DNA from: Cryptosporidium bovis
Lineage: Eukaryota; Apicomplexa; Conoidasida; Eucoccidiorida; Cryptosporidiidae
Assembly (NCBI GenBank): GCA_009768925.2
Contig: VHIT02000055.1
Coordinates: 1-64,000 of the forward strand
DNA: 64,000 nucleotides
Direction of reading: 5' to 3'
In this document: positions 1 through 9,823 of the stretch, one piece after another
Layout of the letters: each line of letters begins with the position of its first letter
How positions within the stretch are numbered: the stretch's first letter is position 1
Translations under genes and position numbers: made by a program
The notes under the pieces: generated by a model
Database searches by the model: none
Seen by the model: the letters and a program-made list of their open reading frames with translations, nothing else
Told to the model about the DNA's origin: nothing

Positions 1-533
1 CGAAAGCTCAATCCATTTATATTTTGTGGTGTTATCCTCCAGATTCTTTCTCAAGTTATGTTCCGAGTTTCTCAAGTTCCGAAAGCTCAATCCATTTATA
101 TTTTGTGGTGTTATCCTTCAGATTCTTTCTCAAGTTATGTTCCGAGTTTCTCAAGTTCCGAAAGTCAAATTCACTTATATTTTGTGGTGTTATCCTCCAG
201 ATTCTTTATCAAGTTCCGAAGGCCAAATTCACTTATATTTTGTGGTGTTATCCTTCAGATTCTTTCTCAAGTTATGTTCCGAGTTTCTCAAGTTCCGAAA
301 GTCAAATTCACTTATATTTTGTGGTGTTATCCTTCAGATTCTTTCTCAAGTTATGTTCCGAGTTTCTCAAGTTCCGAAGGCCAAATTCACTTATATTTTG
401 TGGTATTATCCTCCAGTTTCTTTCTCAAGTTATGTTCCGAGTTTCTCAAGTTCCGAAGGCCAAATTCACTTATATTTGTGGTAATATCCTTCAGATCTTT
501 TTTTTCTGGCGTTTGTCTAATGGTAATTATATT
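1..533. repeat. 79-bp tandem repeat array
   Basis: Unit starts, marked by the CGAA after AAGTTC, fall at 1, 80, 159, 217, 296, 375 and 454. The period is therefore 79 bp, with one 58-bp copy (159-216). Each unit carries the core TATATTTTGTGGTGTTATCC and two related segments, TTTCTCAAGTTATGTTCCGAG and TTTCTCAAGTTCCGAA; the short copy has lost 21 bp spanning one of them. The last copy decays after about 480. The array enters from the left edge, so its true length is unknown. Because 79 is not a multiple of three and the unit lacks stops, all three forward frames stay open. This explains the overlapping ORFs here, which I do not regard as genes. Confidence 0.93.
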
Positions 534-2660
534 GCTCACACTCCTAATTTTCATTATCTCTAGGTTGGTGAAAATTCAATTCCTCTATATTTTTGTGGTT
601 ATTAAAACTACTCAGATACTTTTTTTGGTGTATCTCAATTCGAGTCTATAAAAAGTGAATTCATTTGTACTTTATGGCAAGTTATATAATTTGTTGGCTG
701 TTCATATTTATTTATTATCGATCAAATTCTGACAATTTAATGAGAGATACATTCTAATTACCCACACTATATTATTCAATTGTTGTAATACTGGAGCCAT
801 TTATACTTTGTGGTTTTTAAAGCTCAATCAGTACTGATTCCTTTTAATATATAATAATCCATGCAGACTTTGGTCTTGAAATATTCAAGCTTCACAGAGA
901 CTAAAGCAGTTAATATTTGTTGCAAGGAAGTACTATCAAAGAAACTTTTGGAAACTTAATATGAAATTCAGTGAGCCTTTTCATACTTTGTGGTATTAAT
1001 ATATCCGAGAATTTCCTGTTCATATTTATCCGAGATTCGTAAGTTCAAATCAATTTACATCCTTAAAAATTAACGATAACAAGTATATTTTTGGTATTAA
1101 TTTTCAGATTCCGTAAATTATTCAATCCGTTTTTATTTTATGGTTAACATCTTCCGAAGAATTTTTTTGGCTTTATTGTATCCAAGTTCCGCAAGTAAAA
1201 TCCGTAGTTTATATTCTCTGGTTATTCAAGAATTTCAAAGTTCTTGTTCACTTATTTTACGTTCAGATTCCGTGGAATTTAGCCTACATTTTGTAGTAAT
1301 TGACATCATCCGAAGACTTCTTTTGGCCCTATTGTATTCAAGTTCCGCAAGTCAACCGTTAACATTCCGTGGTAAGGTGATATTGTCCGAAGTCGTTGGT
1401 AATCTAATATATAGATTCCGCAAGTGAACCATTTTATATTTTGTGGTATTAGTGCTTCCGAAAATTTTTTAAACCTATTAATATCCGAATTTAGTAAGTT
1501 CAAATTTATTTATATTCTTCATGGTTAATACACAGAATATTATTAACATTGATGATTTCAGGTTCCGCAATATCTATTCTCTTATATTTTGTGGTAGATT
1601 ACACTATCAAAGATCTTTTTTCTTTTTTGGCATAATAATCTCAGGTCAGGTAAGTTAAAGAGCAACCATATTTTATGAATAATTAATATTGGTGAGAAGG
1701 TATTCGATTCTTATTACATTAGGGTTACGTAAAAGTTAAGCAATTTTCATTTTTTTTAATCAACACTTCCAAAAGACTTCGTTGGTATTAATATTATCAA
1801 GCTATTCAAGTTAAAGTTATTCATATTTTGTGGTAATTAAACATAATTGTGAATTTTAATTTTATATTATTCAAATCTCAAGGCTGAAGCATTGTATATT
1901 TTTGGATATAAACACATGTTTTATAATTATTTTTAGTGTTTAAATGTTGTATTCAAAATTTGGTACTTTATCATTAACAAGTAATATTTGTCACGCAAGT
2001 TACTAGAATTTACGAAATTAATTGGACATTTTGTTGTAACCCATATTCGAAGATTATTTTTTCAAGAGTTATTTGCTTATAAATAAAATATTGGGCACAT
2101 TTTGGTGTGTTTATGAACAATAATTTATTTGGTATTTAGATAATCAAGTTTAATATAGTTAAATTTTAGATCTATTGTTCTAATTTATCTATTAAAAAAC
2201 TCAGCCTTTGACATTTTATGGTAAATTATTTTCAATTTTGTTGGAATTTATATTATTCAAGTTAAAAAGTTAAACTCAATTTTGGATATTTTATCACAAT
2301 ATTCCCAACTCATTCTTTTCCTTAGTATTTCAAAGACAGAAAATCTATAATTTCGTGGTAAATATTCTGCTGTAAAAACAATTATTTAAGAATATTTGTA
2401 ATTAATCCTTGAAATTTTATTTGGAAAAAGTTTTATTTCAATTCAATCTTTTGGGTTTTAAGCAATCTTATTTTTATCAAGACAACTTGGATATTTCGTA
2501 ATCATATTTTGAAAACTGAAAAATTTGAATCGAAACTTGTATTTATTATATGGGTTTAACTTAACTTACATCCGAAGTTAATTTAATTTATTAAAAATTT
2601 ATTTTTTTCATATTTGTGGTTATTTAATCTACAATATAAAAAAATATCATATTTAATTAA
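534..2660. repeat. Degenerate extension of the 79-bp repeat
   Basis: Fragments of the array unit recur through this stretch in the same orientation. TTTGTGGT or close variants are seen near 588, 808, 983, 1439, 1590, 1827 and 2624, and CAAGTTCCGCAAGT-like pieces near 1187, 1340 and 1417. They are diverged and irregularly spaced, and similarity falls with distance from the array. The + strand is T-rich. The only open frames (for example 1140-1427 and 1306-1503) are short, lie on repeat material and have no recognisable protein features. It looks like old, decaying copies of the same satellite. Confidence 0.7.
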
Positions 2661-4433
2661 CTAGCTAATAAGACATACTTTTTGGTAATTAATTAAAAGA
2701 TATTTGAAGTTTTTTGGCATCAAACATTAAAATTTATACAAGCTTCAATTCAGTTGATTTTGTAGCTGATATTTGTGTTTTTATAATTCGTGAATGGATC
2801 TTTATTTTAAACTAAATTGTTGGTATTCATTATTGATATTATAGCCTAATTTCTCAGGAAAGAAGAATAATGGATTTTGGCCATTTAAATTTTAAAATTT
2901 ATTAGTATGATATTAATAAACAGGAATTCAAGATGATATATTGATACTTTCTTGGTTTTTGTAAATTTTTCAGTTATTTAAAATAGTAAGTTTTAATTTA
3001 ACTTCATATTTAAATGCTTCCTTCAGGTTATTCCATCGGAAATTGATTTTGAGATAGTGAGACAACTGTGAAAAGCTGTAAGTTTATTACTAAAAACTCA
3101 AATTCATTACTACATCTTTTCCTTCAGGATTTTTCTGAATAATTCTATCAAAAAAGAGCATCATGAACTTTTGGGGTGTTGTATAATCTGCACAAGAATT
3201 ACGGATCTGGGAAACTTTTTTTTGACAATTTTGCACTTTTTCTTCAAGTGGAGGATGGTTATCAAAGTTGGTTTTTATTTAAATTAAAAGAAATTCGGGT
3301 GGAAAGAATCACAGTTGAAGACAAAGATTAGATTTAAAGCTAAATTTTGCTACCTGAAGCATTTAGAACAAGAGTGATTGTTCAATGGAAATTTAATATT
3401 AAATTGGCATTACAAACATTTAATAGCAAATCAAAGTGTTCATTGGATATTTATGTAGTTCAAAAATTGTTGGAAATATATTATTATGGAAAGTGAATAA
3501 ACTTGGTAATTTTATAAGTAAATTACAAAAAACATATGCATTATAAAATAGTTATAATATCAGAGATAAATTGGCTTAATCTACACTTCAGAAATCATAT
3601 GGATGGAATTTAAAAATAGCAATATTGGAAATATGGTAATTATAAATTGGTAAAAAAAGAAATAAAACAAACACAAAGTGTGGAATCAAAAGTTTATCTC
3701 ATTGATGAACAAACAAAAATTATAAAGAGTTAATGGATAAATTAGGAATCAACAAATGGAAATATTGATAAAGGGTGTTTTCTAAACTTGTGGAAAATGA
3801 AACTGAAATATGGTAATCATCAAATTGGTTATAAAATAAATGGAATTGGCTATCAAAGAAAAATTAAATATAAAACTTCTACTCTAAAATAAAAAAATAA
3901 ACTCTTTATAATTTGATTCCATGACGCAAATGTACGTGGGACGGGTCAGTGGGTAAAGTACATTTGTGATGTTTGTTTTGGTGATAAAATAACATTTACT
4001 TTGTAATTAATTCTTAAAATTCCGGGCAAACCTTCAAAAAACATCTAAAATATTGGTTATAAAATGAATTATTATATTACTTAAAGCTTAAAATGCTTAC
4101 AAAACCTAGTAACAAACCAGACAAATTAAACAAAAAGAGATGGCATTAATCTCGATCCATGAAACTTGGCCTTAAATGGCATTAAGATATGTTATCAATT
4201 GCCTAAGCACAAACAAAATGGTTCTTTTCCATCCCTGAATTGTAAATTATTGCAAAATTGTAACGATTGAAATATAATTGAGGTTAATAACTAGTCACTT
4301 CCCAGGGTTTCCGAATTCAGAATGTTTGTCTAAACAATCGTGCAGAGAGAAACATCGAAGACTTCTAACCTATCTCACCTTAATACAACTCCCAGCTCTT
4401 ATTTTACTGGAATCAAACTCAACTTTCCGTAGA
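2661..4433. other. Gene-free A+T-rich stretch
   Basis: No credible coding region is seen. Up to about 3150 the + strand is T-rich like the repeat field; from about 3250 to 3900 it becomes A-rich. A second loose repeat theme (GGAAATATGGTAAT and variants near 3629 and 3805, related pieces near 3470 and 3755) lies in the A-rich part. A GC-richer hairpin is at 3925-3968. The final few hundred bases form the 3' flank of the convergent J-domain gene. Confidence 0.6.
3925..3968. repeat. Inverted repeat with G-rich loop
   Basis: CGCAAATGTAC (3925-3935) pairs with GTACATTTGTG (3958-3968) over 11 bp with one G-T pair. The 22-nt loop between them is unusually G-rich for this region (GTGGGACGGG and CAGTGGG). 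It is an island of higher GC in a gene-free stretch. It could be a structured RNA element or a protein-binding site; I recognise no RNA family. Confidence 0.6.
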
Positions 4434-5447
4434 CTAGTTATTAAGCTCTTCTGAAAAAGTTCTACTCTCTACCACCTTCTTTTGGGCGTGTCTCACATTA
4501 ATTCTCTTAAAACCATCTTTTTTTATATTAAAGTCATTGTTGTTTAAATCAAAAACAACATCAGAATTATTTCTAATGCTTCCAAACATATGTGGTCCGT
4601 CAGAACCACTGCAAATTGTCTGACGATTAATATAGTTTGGAGTTCTGTAATCAGGGATATTCGAATTTGATATCTTGTTTATTCTGTAGTCTGGCAAGTT
4701 CTGATTGGCAGATGACAGATAAGGTATACTAACCTCACTTTCCACCGAACTTTCATGCTCTTCCCATACTTCGCTTCCGCAACTAATTGTAGAACCATCC
4801 TTATCAGATGGATTATCAGTCTCTGTTCCCTGCTTCTCAACGGAAACTTTTTTGAGTATGTTCATATTAAGTATAGCATTCTTTATATCGATTATTTTTG
4901 AGGTTGCTACGTTCACAGAAGCCTCATTTACATTAATAACATTTGTTACAGTTTCATATATTGTGTTTATTCCAGTAAAAAGCTTTTCTGATATTTGTGA
5001 ATAGTTCTCGCTACCTGGATCAGTACTTAATTTTCTACTTTTAATATTTTGTGAGCTCTGATTAATATTCCTATTCTTTTGTGATATTTGTATTAATCCT
5101 GGATTTGTTCCTTGTCGTGCAAACTTTGCACCACCACCAAAAAGTGACCCATCGAATTTTGTTGTCCTTGCAATTGTCACAAGTCCTTTTGTGAAAAGTT
5201 CTTTTTTTCTTGATTCATACTCTGCCTGACTTCTTTTAACTGGATCGGTTAAAATATCATATGCCTCCACTAAGTCCTTAAACTTTGCCTCACAAAAGTT
5301 TTTCTCTCTGCCAATGTTTTTGTCTGGATGCCACTTTATTGCTAACTTATGATATGCTCTTTTTATTTCATTCTCATTTCTTGAGTTCGAAATGTCTATG
5401 TTTAATATCTCACAACATTCCTTAAGAGATTTCTTTTGTAAAGCCAT
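4434..5447 (-). CDS. J-domain (DnaJ-like) protein
   Basis: A 337-residue protein with an N-terminal J domain at about residues 8-78. The HPD tripeptide that stimulates Hsp70 ATPase is at 40-42, inside KWHPDKN. Beyond the J domain I see no glycine/phenylalanine linker, zinc fingers or C-terminal substrate-binding domain, so it is a type III (DNAJC-like) protein. The rest is serine- and asparagine-rich, with an acidic stretch around residues 210-240. There is no signal peptide or membrane segment, so cytosol or nucleus is likely. It starts at an ATG and is divergent from the secreted-protein gene at 6175. The J domain is certain; the client and specific role are not. Confidence 0.9.
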   Translation of the reverse strand: MALQKKSLKECCEILNIDISNSRNENEIKRAYHKLAIKWHPDKNIGREKNFCEAKFKDLVEAYDILTDPVKRSQAEYESRKKELFTKGLVTIARTTKFDGSLFGGGAKFARQGTNPGLIQISQKNRNINQSSQNIKSRKLSTDPGSENYSQISEKLFTGINTIYETVTNVINVNEASVNVATSKIIDIKNAILNMNILKKVSVEKQGTETDNPSDKDGSTISCGSEVWEEHESSVESEVSIPYLSSANQNLPDYRINKISNSNIPDYRTPNYINRQTICSGSDGPHMFGSIRNNSDVVFDLNNNDFNIKKDGFKRINVRHAQKKVVESRTFSEELNN

Positions 5448-5699
5448 CTTGAATATACTTATTTCTTTAATGTAATACTGTTGTGTTCCTAAACAATTCG
5501 ATAGTTATTCATATATTAGAAAAAAAGAGATATGTATTTCAAAATGTAACATCTGAAAGAAAATTTATCAAATTCCCTAACTTGAGAAACTCTATCAACC
5601 AATATGTTTTATCAATTTTCCTGTAATTACATCATTTGTCTTTAACCTATTTTATTTATTTTGTTCATACCCACTCCCTTTTTGTATATACTATTTTAG

Positions 5700-5713
5700 A
5701 CGTGGTCACACGT
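5700..5713. promoter_or_regulatory. Inverted repeat ACGTG-GTCA-CACGT
   Basis: Five-base arms ACGTG and CACGT flank GTCA in the middle of the divergent promoter. The arrangement fits a dimeric DNA-binding protein; that role is inference. Confidence 0.4.
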
Positions 5714-5929
5714 ACATGGAGAATTGTGTGTAAAAAATATTTTGTGATTCTAAAAATTTTAAGGACACTCAAATAAAGATAAATTGTGGCAAATAATTAA
5801 AATATTTGTTTTTTTGTGACAAATACGAAATTATTTTCTTATCTTGATAATTACTTTATTTCGTTCTTAACCTTACAGTTTTAATAAAGTCAAAATTATA
5901 GCGGTAAACGGATTTGTGGGGGTTGTATT

Positions 5930-5947
5930 CTTAATTCATGAATTAAG
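5930..5947. promoter_or_regulatory. 18-bp perfect palindrome
   Basis: CTTAATTCATGAATTAAG equals its own reverse complement over all 18 bases. It lies about 230 bp upstream of the secreted-protein start at 6175. A palindrome this long is unlikely at any one place even in A+T-rich DNA, so it is a candidate binding site. Confidence 0.45.
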
Positions 5948-6174
5948 TATTTTAGATTCGAATAATATGCAATAAACGTAGATATTAGGTCGTTACCGTT
6001 AAGTAATAATATATTTATAATAATGACTTTTCAAATATAGTAAAATAAAATAATGATTATGACTCGAAACAATATCTTTTTTTTAACAAAAAAGTATCTA
6101 ATGTACATGTAAATTTATCATTTAATTATTCTAATAGTTTTTCTTTATTATTTAATAGTTTTTGCTGTAGATAA

Positions 6175-7500
6175 ATGCTGAAAACTTTGTTTTTATGTTT
6201 GATTTTATACACACTAACAATAACCGTGTTTTGTGGTGATATTTTCTCTGCAATTGTGGAGAATCATAGTGACATAAATACAGGTTACATAGGTGATATA
6301 AAGGATATCGAAATTGATACTGATACGAAAAAAGAAAGTAATTTTGTCAAGGGAAACAAGAGATGGTTCAAATCAAAGAAGGATCACATGAAATTTACAC
6401 CACAAAAGGGAATAGAATTGGGAAAAAAAGTTGCACTAAATTCTTCAATAGGTGTAATATGGATTTACGAACCAGGCCTGCTTTTGGCAGAGGAATTGGT
6501 TTCACCATGTTTTGGAATAATCTTCTATTATCCGAATGTACAAGTTTCACTAATGAAAGGTGATAAGTTTTTGGGAGTGTTATGTGATGCAAGAGAGCAT
6601 AAACCAATTTCAAAAGATAGATTTAAATGGTACATTGCAGTCGGAAATGATTTAACATTCACACCAAGGCATTATGTAAAAGAAGGAGCGTATATTAAAG
6701 AAGGACAAGAAATTGGCCATCTGTCAAAACCTGCAAAGAGTGTGGGAAGAGTTGCAATTAAGTCACGTGCCAGATGCTCAGGTATTATTATTCTTTGTAA
6801 ACCAGGTCTTGTTAATACTGGAGAAGAATTTTTAAGAATTTCATGTGACATTTCATCAAATCCTAATGGAGTCCACAACCCACTAACGGATGAGACACAC
6901 ACATCTTTGCTTGACCAATCAGATTTAGGTAAAAGCATACCAAAGTTGAGAGGTTTGGCTCAAGTATCTATTCAAGAAGCAGATTATAATGGACAAAACA
7001 TAGAACTTCCACAAATGGCCAGTTTATCAGATCAAGGAGACTCCGAGTTGCAAGAGGGTGATTCTGAAAACTCAGACATTATCTCGGAATTCTTTGATGA
7101 TAATGAGGATAAAGATGAATCCGAGGATTCTGGTAATAAAGGTCAAATTCAGAAACACTCAATAAAGGTTGAAACGAATTTGATTGTTGATGAGGTATCA
7201 CCCGAGTCGGGAATTTCAAGTAAGGAAGAAGAAATAACAAAGGAGGAAGAGAGAAAGAAACAAGAAGAGGAAAGAAGAAAGCAGGAGGAGGAAATAAGAA
7301 GGCAGGAAGAAGAGAGGAGGAAGCAGGAAGAGAAAAAAAGGATGGAAAATGTGAAAACTGCCTCAAAAAATCACAGAATAACACAAAATGTGGAACAAAG
7401 AAGAAATCATATTAAAGCAATCGAAACGGGTTCTAACATCAATATAGATGGATTAAGCTCAAGCGTCGTTCTAGAGTCTGATTTTGGATCTCTTAATTGA
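6175..7500 (+). CDS. Secreted protein with duplicated barrel-like motif and E/K/R-rich tail
   Basis: A 441-residue protein with a clear signal peptide (hydrophobic core about 4-18, likely cleavage near residue 20-21). Two related segments follow, about 110-138 and 198-225. Both read C-x-G-I-I-[FI]-x3-P, then G-[DE]-[KE]-F-L-x-[VI]-x-C-D. The second is preceded by KEGAYIKEGQEIG, which resembles the barrel-sandwich fold of biotinyl/lipoyl-type domains, but I see no lysine in the usual attachment context. Residues about 285-320 are acidic, and about 350-390 form an E/K/R/Q-rich imperfect repeat, probably a long charged helix. No membrane span follows the signal peptide, so export or luminal location is likely. 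The family is not recognised; the fold is inference. Confidence 0.85.
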   Translation: MLKTLFLCLILYTLTITVFCGDIFSAIVENHSDINTGYIGDIKDIEIDTDTKKESNFVKGNKRWFKSKKDHMKFTPQKGIELGKKVALNSSIGVIWIYEPGLLLAEELVSPCFGIIFYYPNVQVSLMKGDKFLGVLCDAREHKPISKDRFKWYIAVGNDLTFTPRHYVKEGAYIKEGQEIGHLSKPAKSVGRVAIKSRARCSGIIILCKPGLVNTGEEFLRISCDISSNPNGVHNPLTDETHTSLLDQSDLGKSIPKLRGLAQVSIQEADYNGQNIELPQMASLSDQGDSELQEGDSENSDIISEFFDDNEDKDESEDSGNKGQIQKHSIKVETNLIVDEVSPESGISSKEEEITKEEERKKQEEERRKQEEEIRRQEEERRKQEEKKRMENVKTASKNHRITQNVEQRRNHIKAIETGSNINIDGLSSSVVLESDFGSLN

Positions 7501-7587
7501 AATGTATAAAGATTAAAAAAGTATGTTATAGAACCTTATAAAATTTGTAGTAATAATAGCGATATTTCTATTTAAGAAAGAAAATAA

Positions 7588-8931
7588 CTAAACATTTCCA
7601 GAATCCTTTTCTTCAAACAAAGCTTCACTACAAGCTTTTATTAGTAGAGGTTTAATAGACTTATACCTCTCAGTAGTGTCAAAATATGTATCTGACTTTA
7701 TTTTAAAAAACATAGTTAGTGCTTCTGCACATTCTATAACTGATTGTTTTCCGAGGATTATATCACAATAGTCAGCCAAACAAAGTCTCTGAGTAACATA
7801 TTTTATTTGGCTAATATTATCAACAGCAACTTTAAGTGCTTGAGCCCTTTCTTTTTGGTTCTGATTCAATAAACTACAAATACCCGGACGGGTTCTTAGA
7901 CTATTTATGAACTCTTTTCTATACTTGTTTATTTCTGTTTTAAGAGGTCTTTTGGAAGATTTCAATACAGTATATTGTGAATATGCCCTATCATTATTAA
8001 CGTCCCACAGGCCTTTGCTAAAACCAACAGTTTCACAAATTTCGCGAAATTTTTGTCTAAATAATTTGAAGAACAAACCCCACTGTCCATGGAATCTTCC
8101 TAATAAATCTATAAATATTCTTTCGCAATCACCAATCCCACGGTATGTTTTTAACAAAAAGAATCCCTCGCATATATTCTGTTGATTCCAACCGGATCCA
8201 GATTTTGAACCGGAAATACCATGGATACTTGAAGACCCACCTTCTCCAATCCCTCCAAGAATACTAATTAAGTCTAATTGAATCAACTTGTAAAAGATAT
8301 TAACTTTTATCATAACTTCAGGATCATGTGTTGAAATCATTTTACACCAATTTACATGTGGCCTTTCAGTTTGATGTGCCTTTGGCAAACCTTTGTAATG
8401 GGAGTTGCACAGCCTCCTAATAATTTGAAACTGAATTTCAGGTTTCATAAGTGGGTTTGGAGTTGAAAGAACAGAATCTGGTGTCGGATTTTCATATATT
8501 GTAATTTCCTCTTCTCTAATTAAAGGTGCAGGTTCCCCAAATTTATGGATCCTTGCGCTTACTTGAGAGGTCGATTTTATTTTTGAATCATCCGACTGTT
8601 TATATAGGTATTTGACTTTAAGGCTATCATATAATGTTTGTTTTAAAGGATCTGACACCTGCCTCTCATCTTCGGCCATAGGTCCCGTGATTTCACCCCT
8701 TTTGTCAACTTGGTCTTGACGGAATTTAACTTCCTGGGATTGGCTTTGATGCTCTGGATCTTTCAAAATAGAGCTTTCTTTTTGATCTCGATTTTTATTT
8801 TCAGTCTCATATTCATACAGGCCTCCTTCGTTGTAATTCTCATTGCCATTTTTCTCTGCCATCTCTATTACAGGGAGTTTCCCCCACAAGACCAAACAGA
8901 ACAAAAGTAATACATACTTTAAAAAATTCAT
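7588..8931 (-). CDS. Secreted protein, family unknown
   Basis: The open frame extends upstream to 8997 but only from a TTG. I start at the ATG at 8931, which gives 447 residues and places a strong signal peptide (about residues 2-18, rich in L, V and F) at the N-terminus. The first ~150 residues after it are hydrophilic and charged. The C-terminal half is cysteine-bearing and apparently helical, with short motifs such as REICE, QRLCLADYC and a serine/glycine-rich stretch around residues 230-245. It is convergent with the gene ending at 7500 (87 bp apart). I recognise no domain. It may belong with the neighbouring secreted proteins that share aromatic/aliphatic-Cys motifs. Confidence 0.82.
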   Translation of the reverse strand: MNFLKYVLLLFCLVLWGKLPVIEMAEKNGNENYNEGGLYEYETENKNRDQKESSILKDPEHQSQSQEVKFRQDQVDKRGEITGPMAEDERQVSDPLKQTLYDSLKVKYLYKQSDDSKIKSTSQVSARIHKFGEPAPLIREEEITIYENPTPDSVLSTPNPLMKPEIQFQIIRRLCNSHYKGLPKAHQTERPHVNWCKMISTHDPEVMIKVNIFYKLIQLDLISILGGIGEGGSSSIHGISGSKSGSGWNQQNICEGFFLLKTYRGIGDCERIFIDLLGRFHGQWGLFFKLFRQKFREICETVGFSKGLWDVNNDRAYSQYTVLKSSKRPLKTEINKYRKEFINSLRTRPGICSLLNQNQKERAQALKVAVDNISQIKYVTQRLCLADYCDIILGKQSVIECAEALTMFFKIKSDTYFDTTERYKSIKPLLIKACSEALFEEKDSGNV

Positions 8932-9823
8932 ATTCAAGATTTCATTAGAATAGTCATCATTAAACTTCAGTTTGTAATCCCAAAATATTATAGACAAATC
9001 TTTTTATTTGAAATTATTTGTATTCGAGAAATACTCTTGAGTTGTTATTACACTTAACAGTTGCGCGCATTCAAAGATCTAGAAATTGCAAACCAAATAA
9101 TTCTCGTTGAAAACTTATCATTTTAGTGACCAATAAATTTGAGTGAAAAAAAATAAATTAACCGATTTTTAATCTTAATTATGAATGATAGTATAAGGCA
9201 TCGAGGAGAAGTTTTCTAAGTTGATATATTATCCCTCTTGTCATTTAGAGCATTTAAGTCATTTATGCCTGTTTTTTCAATATAGTGAACTGCCGATTTA
9301 GGAATTTCATAAGTTAATTAAAGTTTCTTATTCCACTAACAAATTGAAAAGAAACCGGGTAAAAACGATCTAAAATAACAGTGATGAATACACATTGTAA
9401 CATGAAATAGTTGTAAAAGATATTTAAACATGTAGAATTAGTAAACTCTTAAAGTACTAGGGAATCAAGTGTAGTATCCAGTAATTAAGAAAAACGGATT
9501 TATACGCCTATAGGCACAATTTAATCTTAGATAGTTGAAGTGTTGGAAAACTTAGTGAGAAGAAGGAAAAAGCAACTGTAATAACCCCTAATTAATGTAG
9601 AATTCACTAGGACTTAATGCACTTGGTTTTGAATCCGACAACTTTCGATTATAAAGGTAGAAACGCTGTCTCAGCATTTTCCCGCCAATAAGATAGTTGA
9701 AATATGACATGGCTGATTTTAATTTTTTCAAAAAGAATTCACTTTTTTTCTCCGTTAGATCTTGAATAAATGTATCAAAACTAAATTTAATGAAAATTGA
9801 TTGCATTTTACCGATAGTAAATA
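8932..9823. promoter_or_regulatory. Divergent promoter region, 892 bp
   Basis: The spacer between two divergent secreted-protein genes. It contains TTGCGCGCA (9061-9069) and TTTTCCCGCC (9677-9686), both E2F-like. A 72-codon minus-strand frame (9588-9806) was considered and not accepted. I see nothing else. Confidence 0.55.
9677..9686. promoter_or_regulatory. E2F-like site TTTTCCCGCC
   Basis: It matches the classic E2F/DP consensus TTTSSCGC and lies about 140 bp before the ATG at 9824. Cryptosporidium is known to carry E2F/DP-type factors; use of this copy is inference. Confidence 0.45.

Larger units (their letters stand above)
5448..6174. promoter_or_regulatory. Divergent promoter region, 727 bp
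   Basis: This spacer separates the minus-strand J-domain gene from the plus-strand secreted-protein gene and must hold both promoters. Two palindromes stand out (5700-5713 and 5930-5947). The rest is A+T-rich, with no credible ORF and no RNA gene that I recognise. Confidence 0.6.

Noticed and set aside
1-533. Possible CRISPR array
   Set aside because: The repeat has no unique spacers; the whole 79-bp unit is repeated. The genome is eukaryotic.
24-651. Three overlapping forward ORFs of 152-197 codons
   Set aside because: They are the same 79-bp tandem repeat read in three frames; the unit happens to lack stops. The peptides are periodic translations with no domain or start context.
1140-1503. 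Short ORFs on both strands in the degenerate repeat field
   Set aside because: They overlap each other on repeat-derived sequence and show no protein-like features.
7079-7384. Antisense ORF opposite the E/K/R-rich repeat
   Set aside because: Purine-rich coding repeats give stop-poor P/L/S/F-rich antisense frames; this is a shadow.
9588-9806. 72-codon minus-strand ORF ending 18 bp before the gene at 9824
   Set aside because: It occupies the promoter region including the E2F-like site, and no domain, signal peptide or neighbour supports it. A real small gene cannot be fully excluded.
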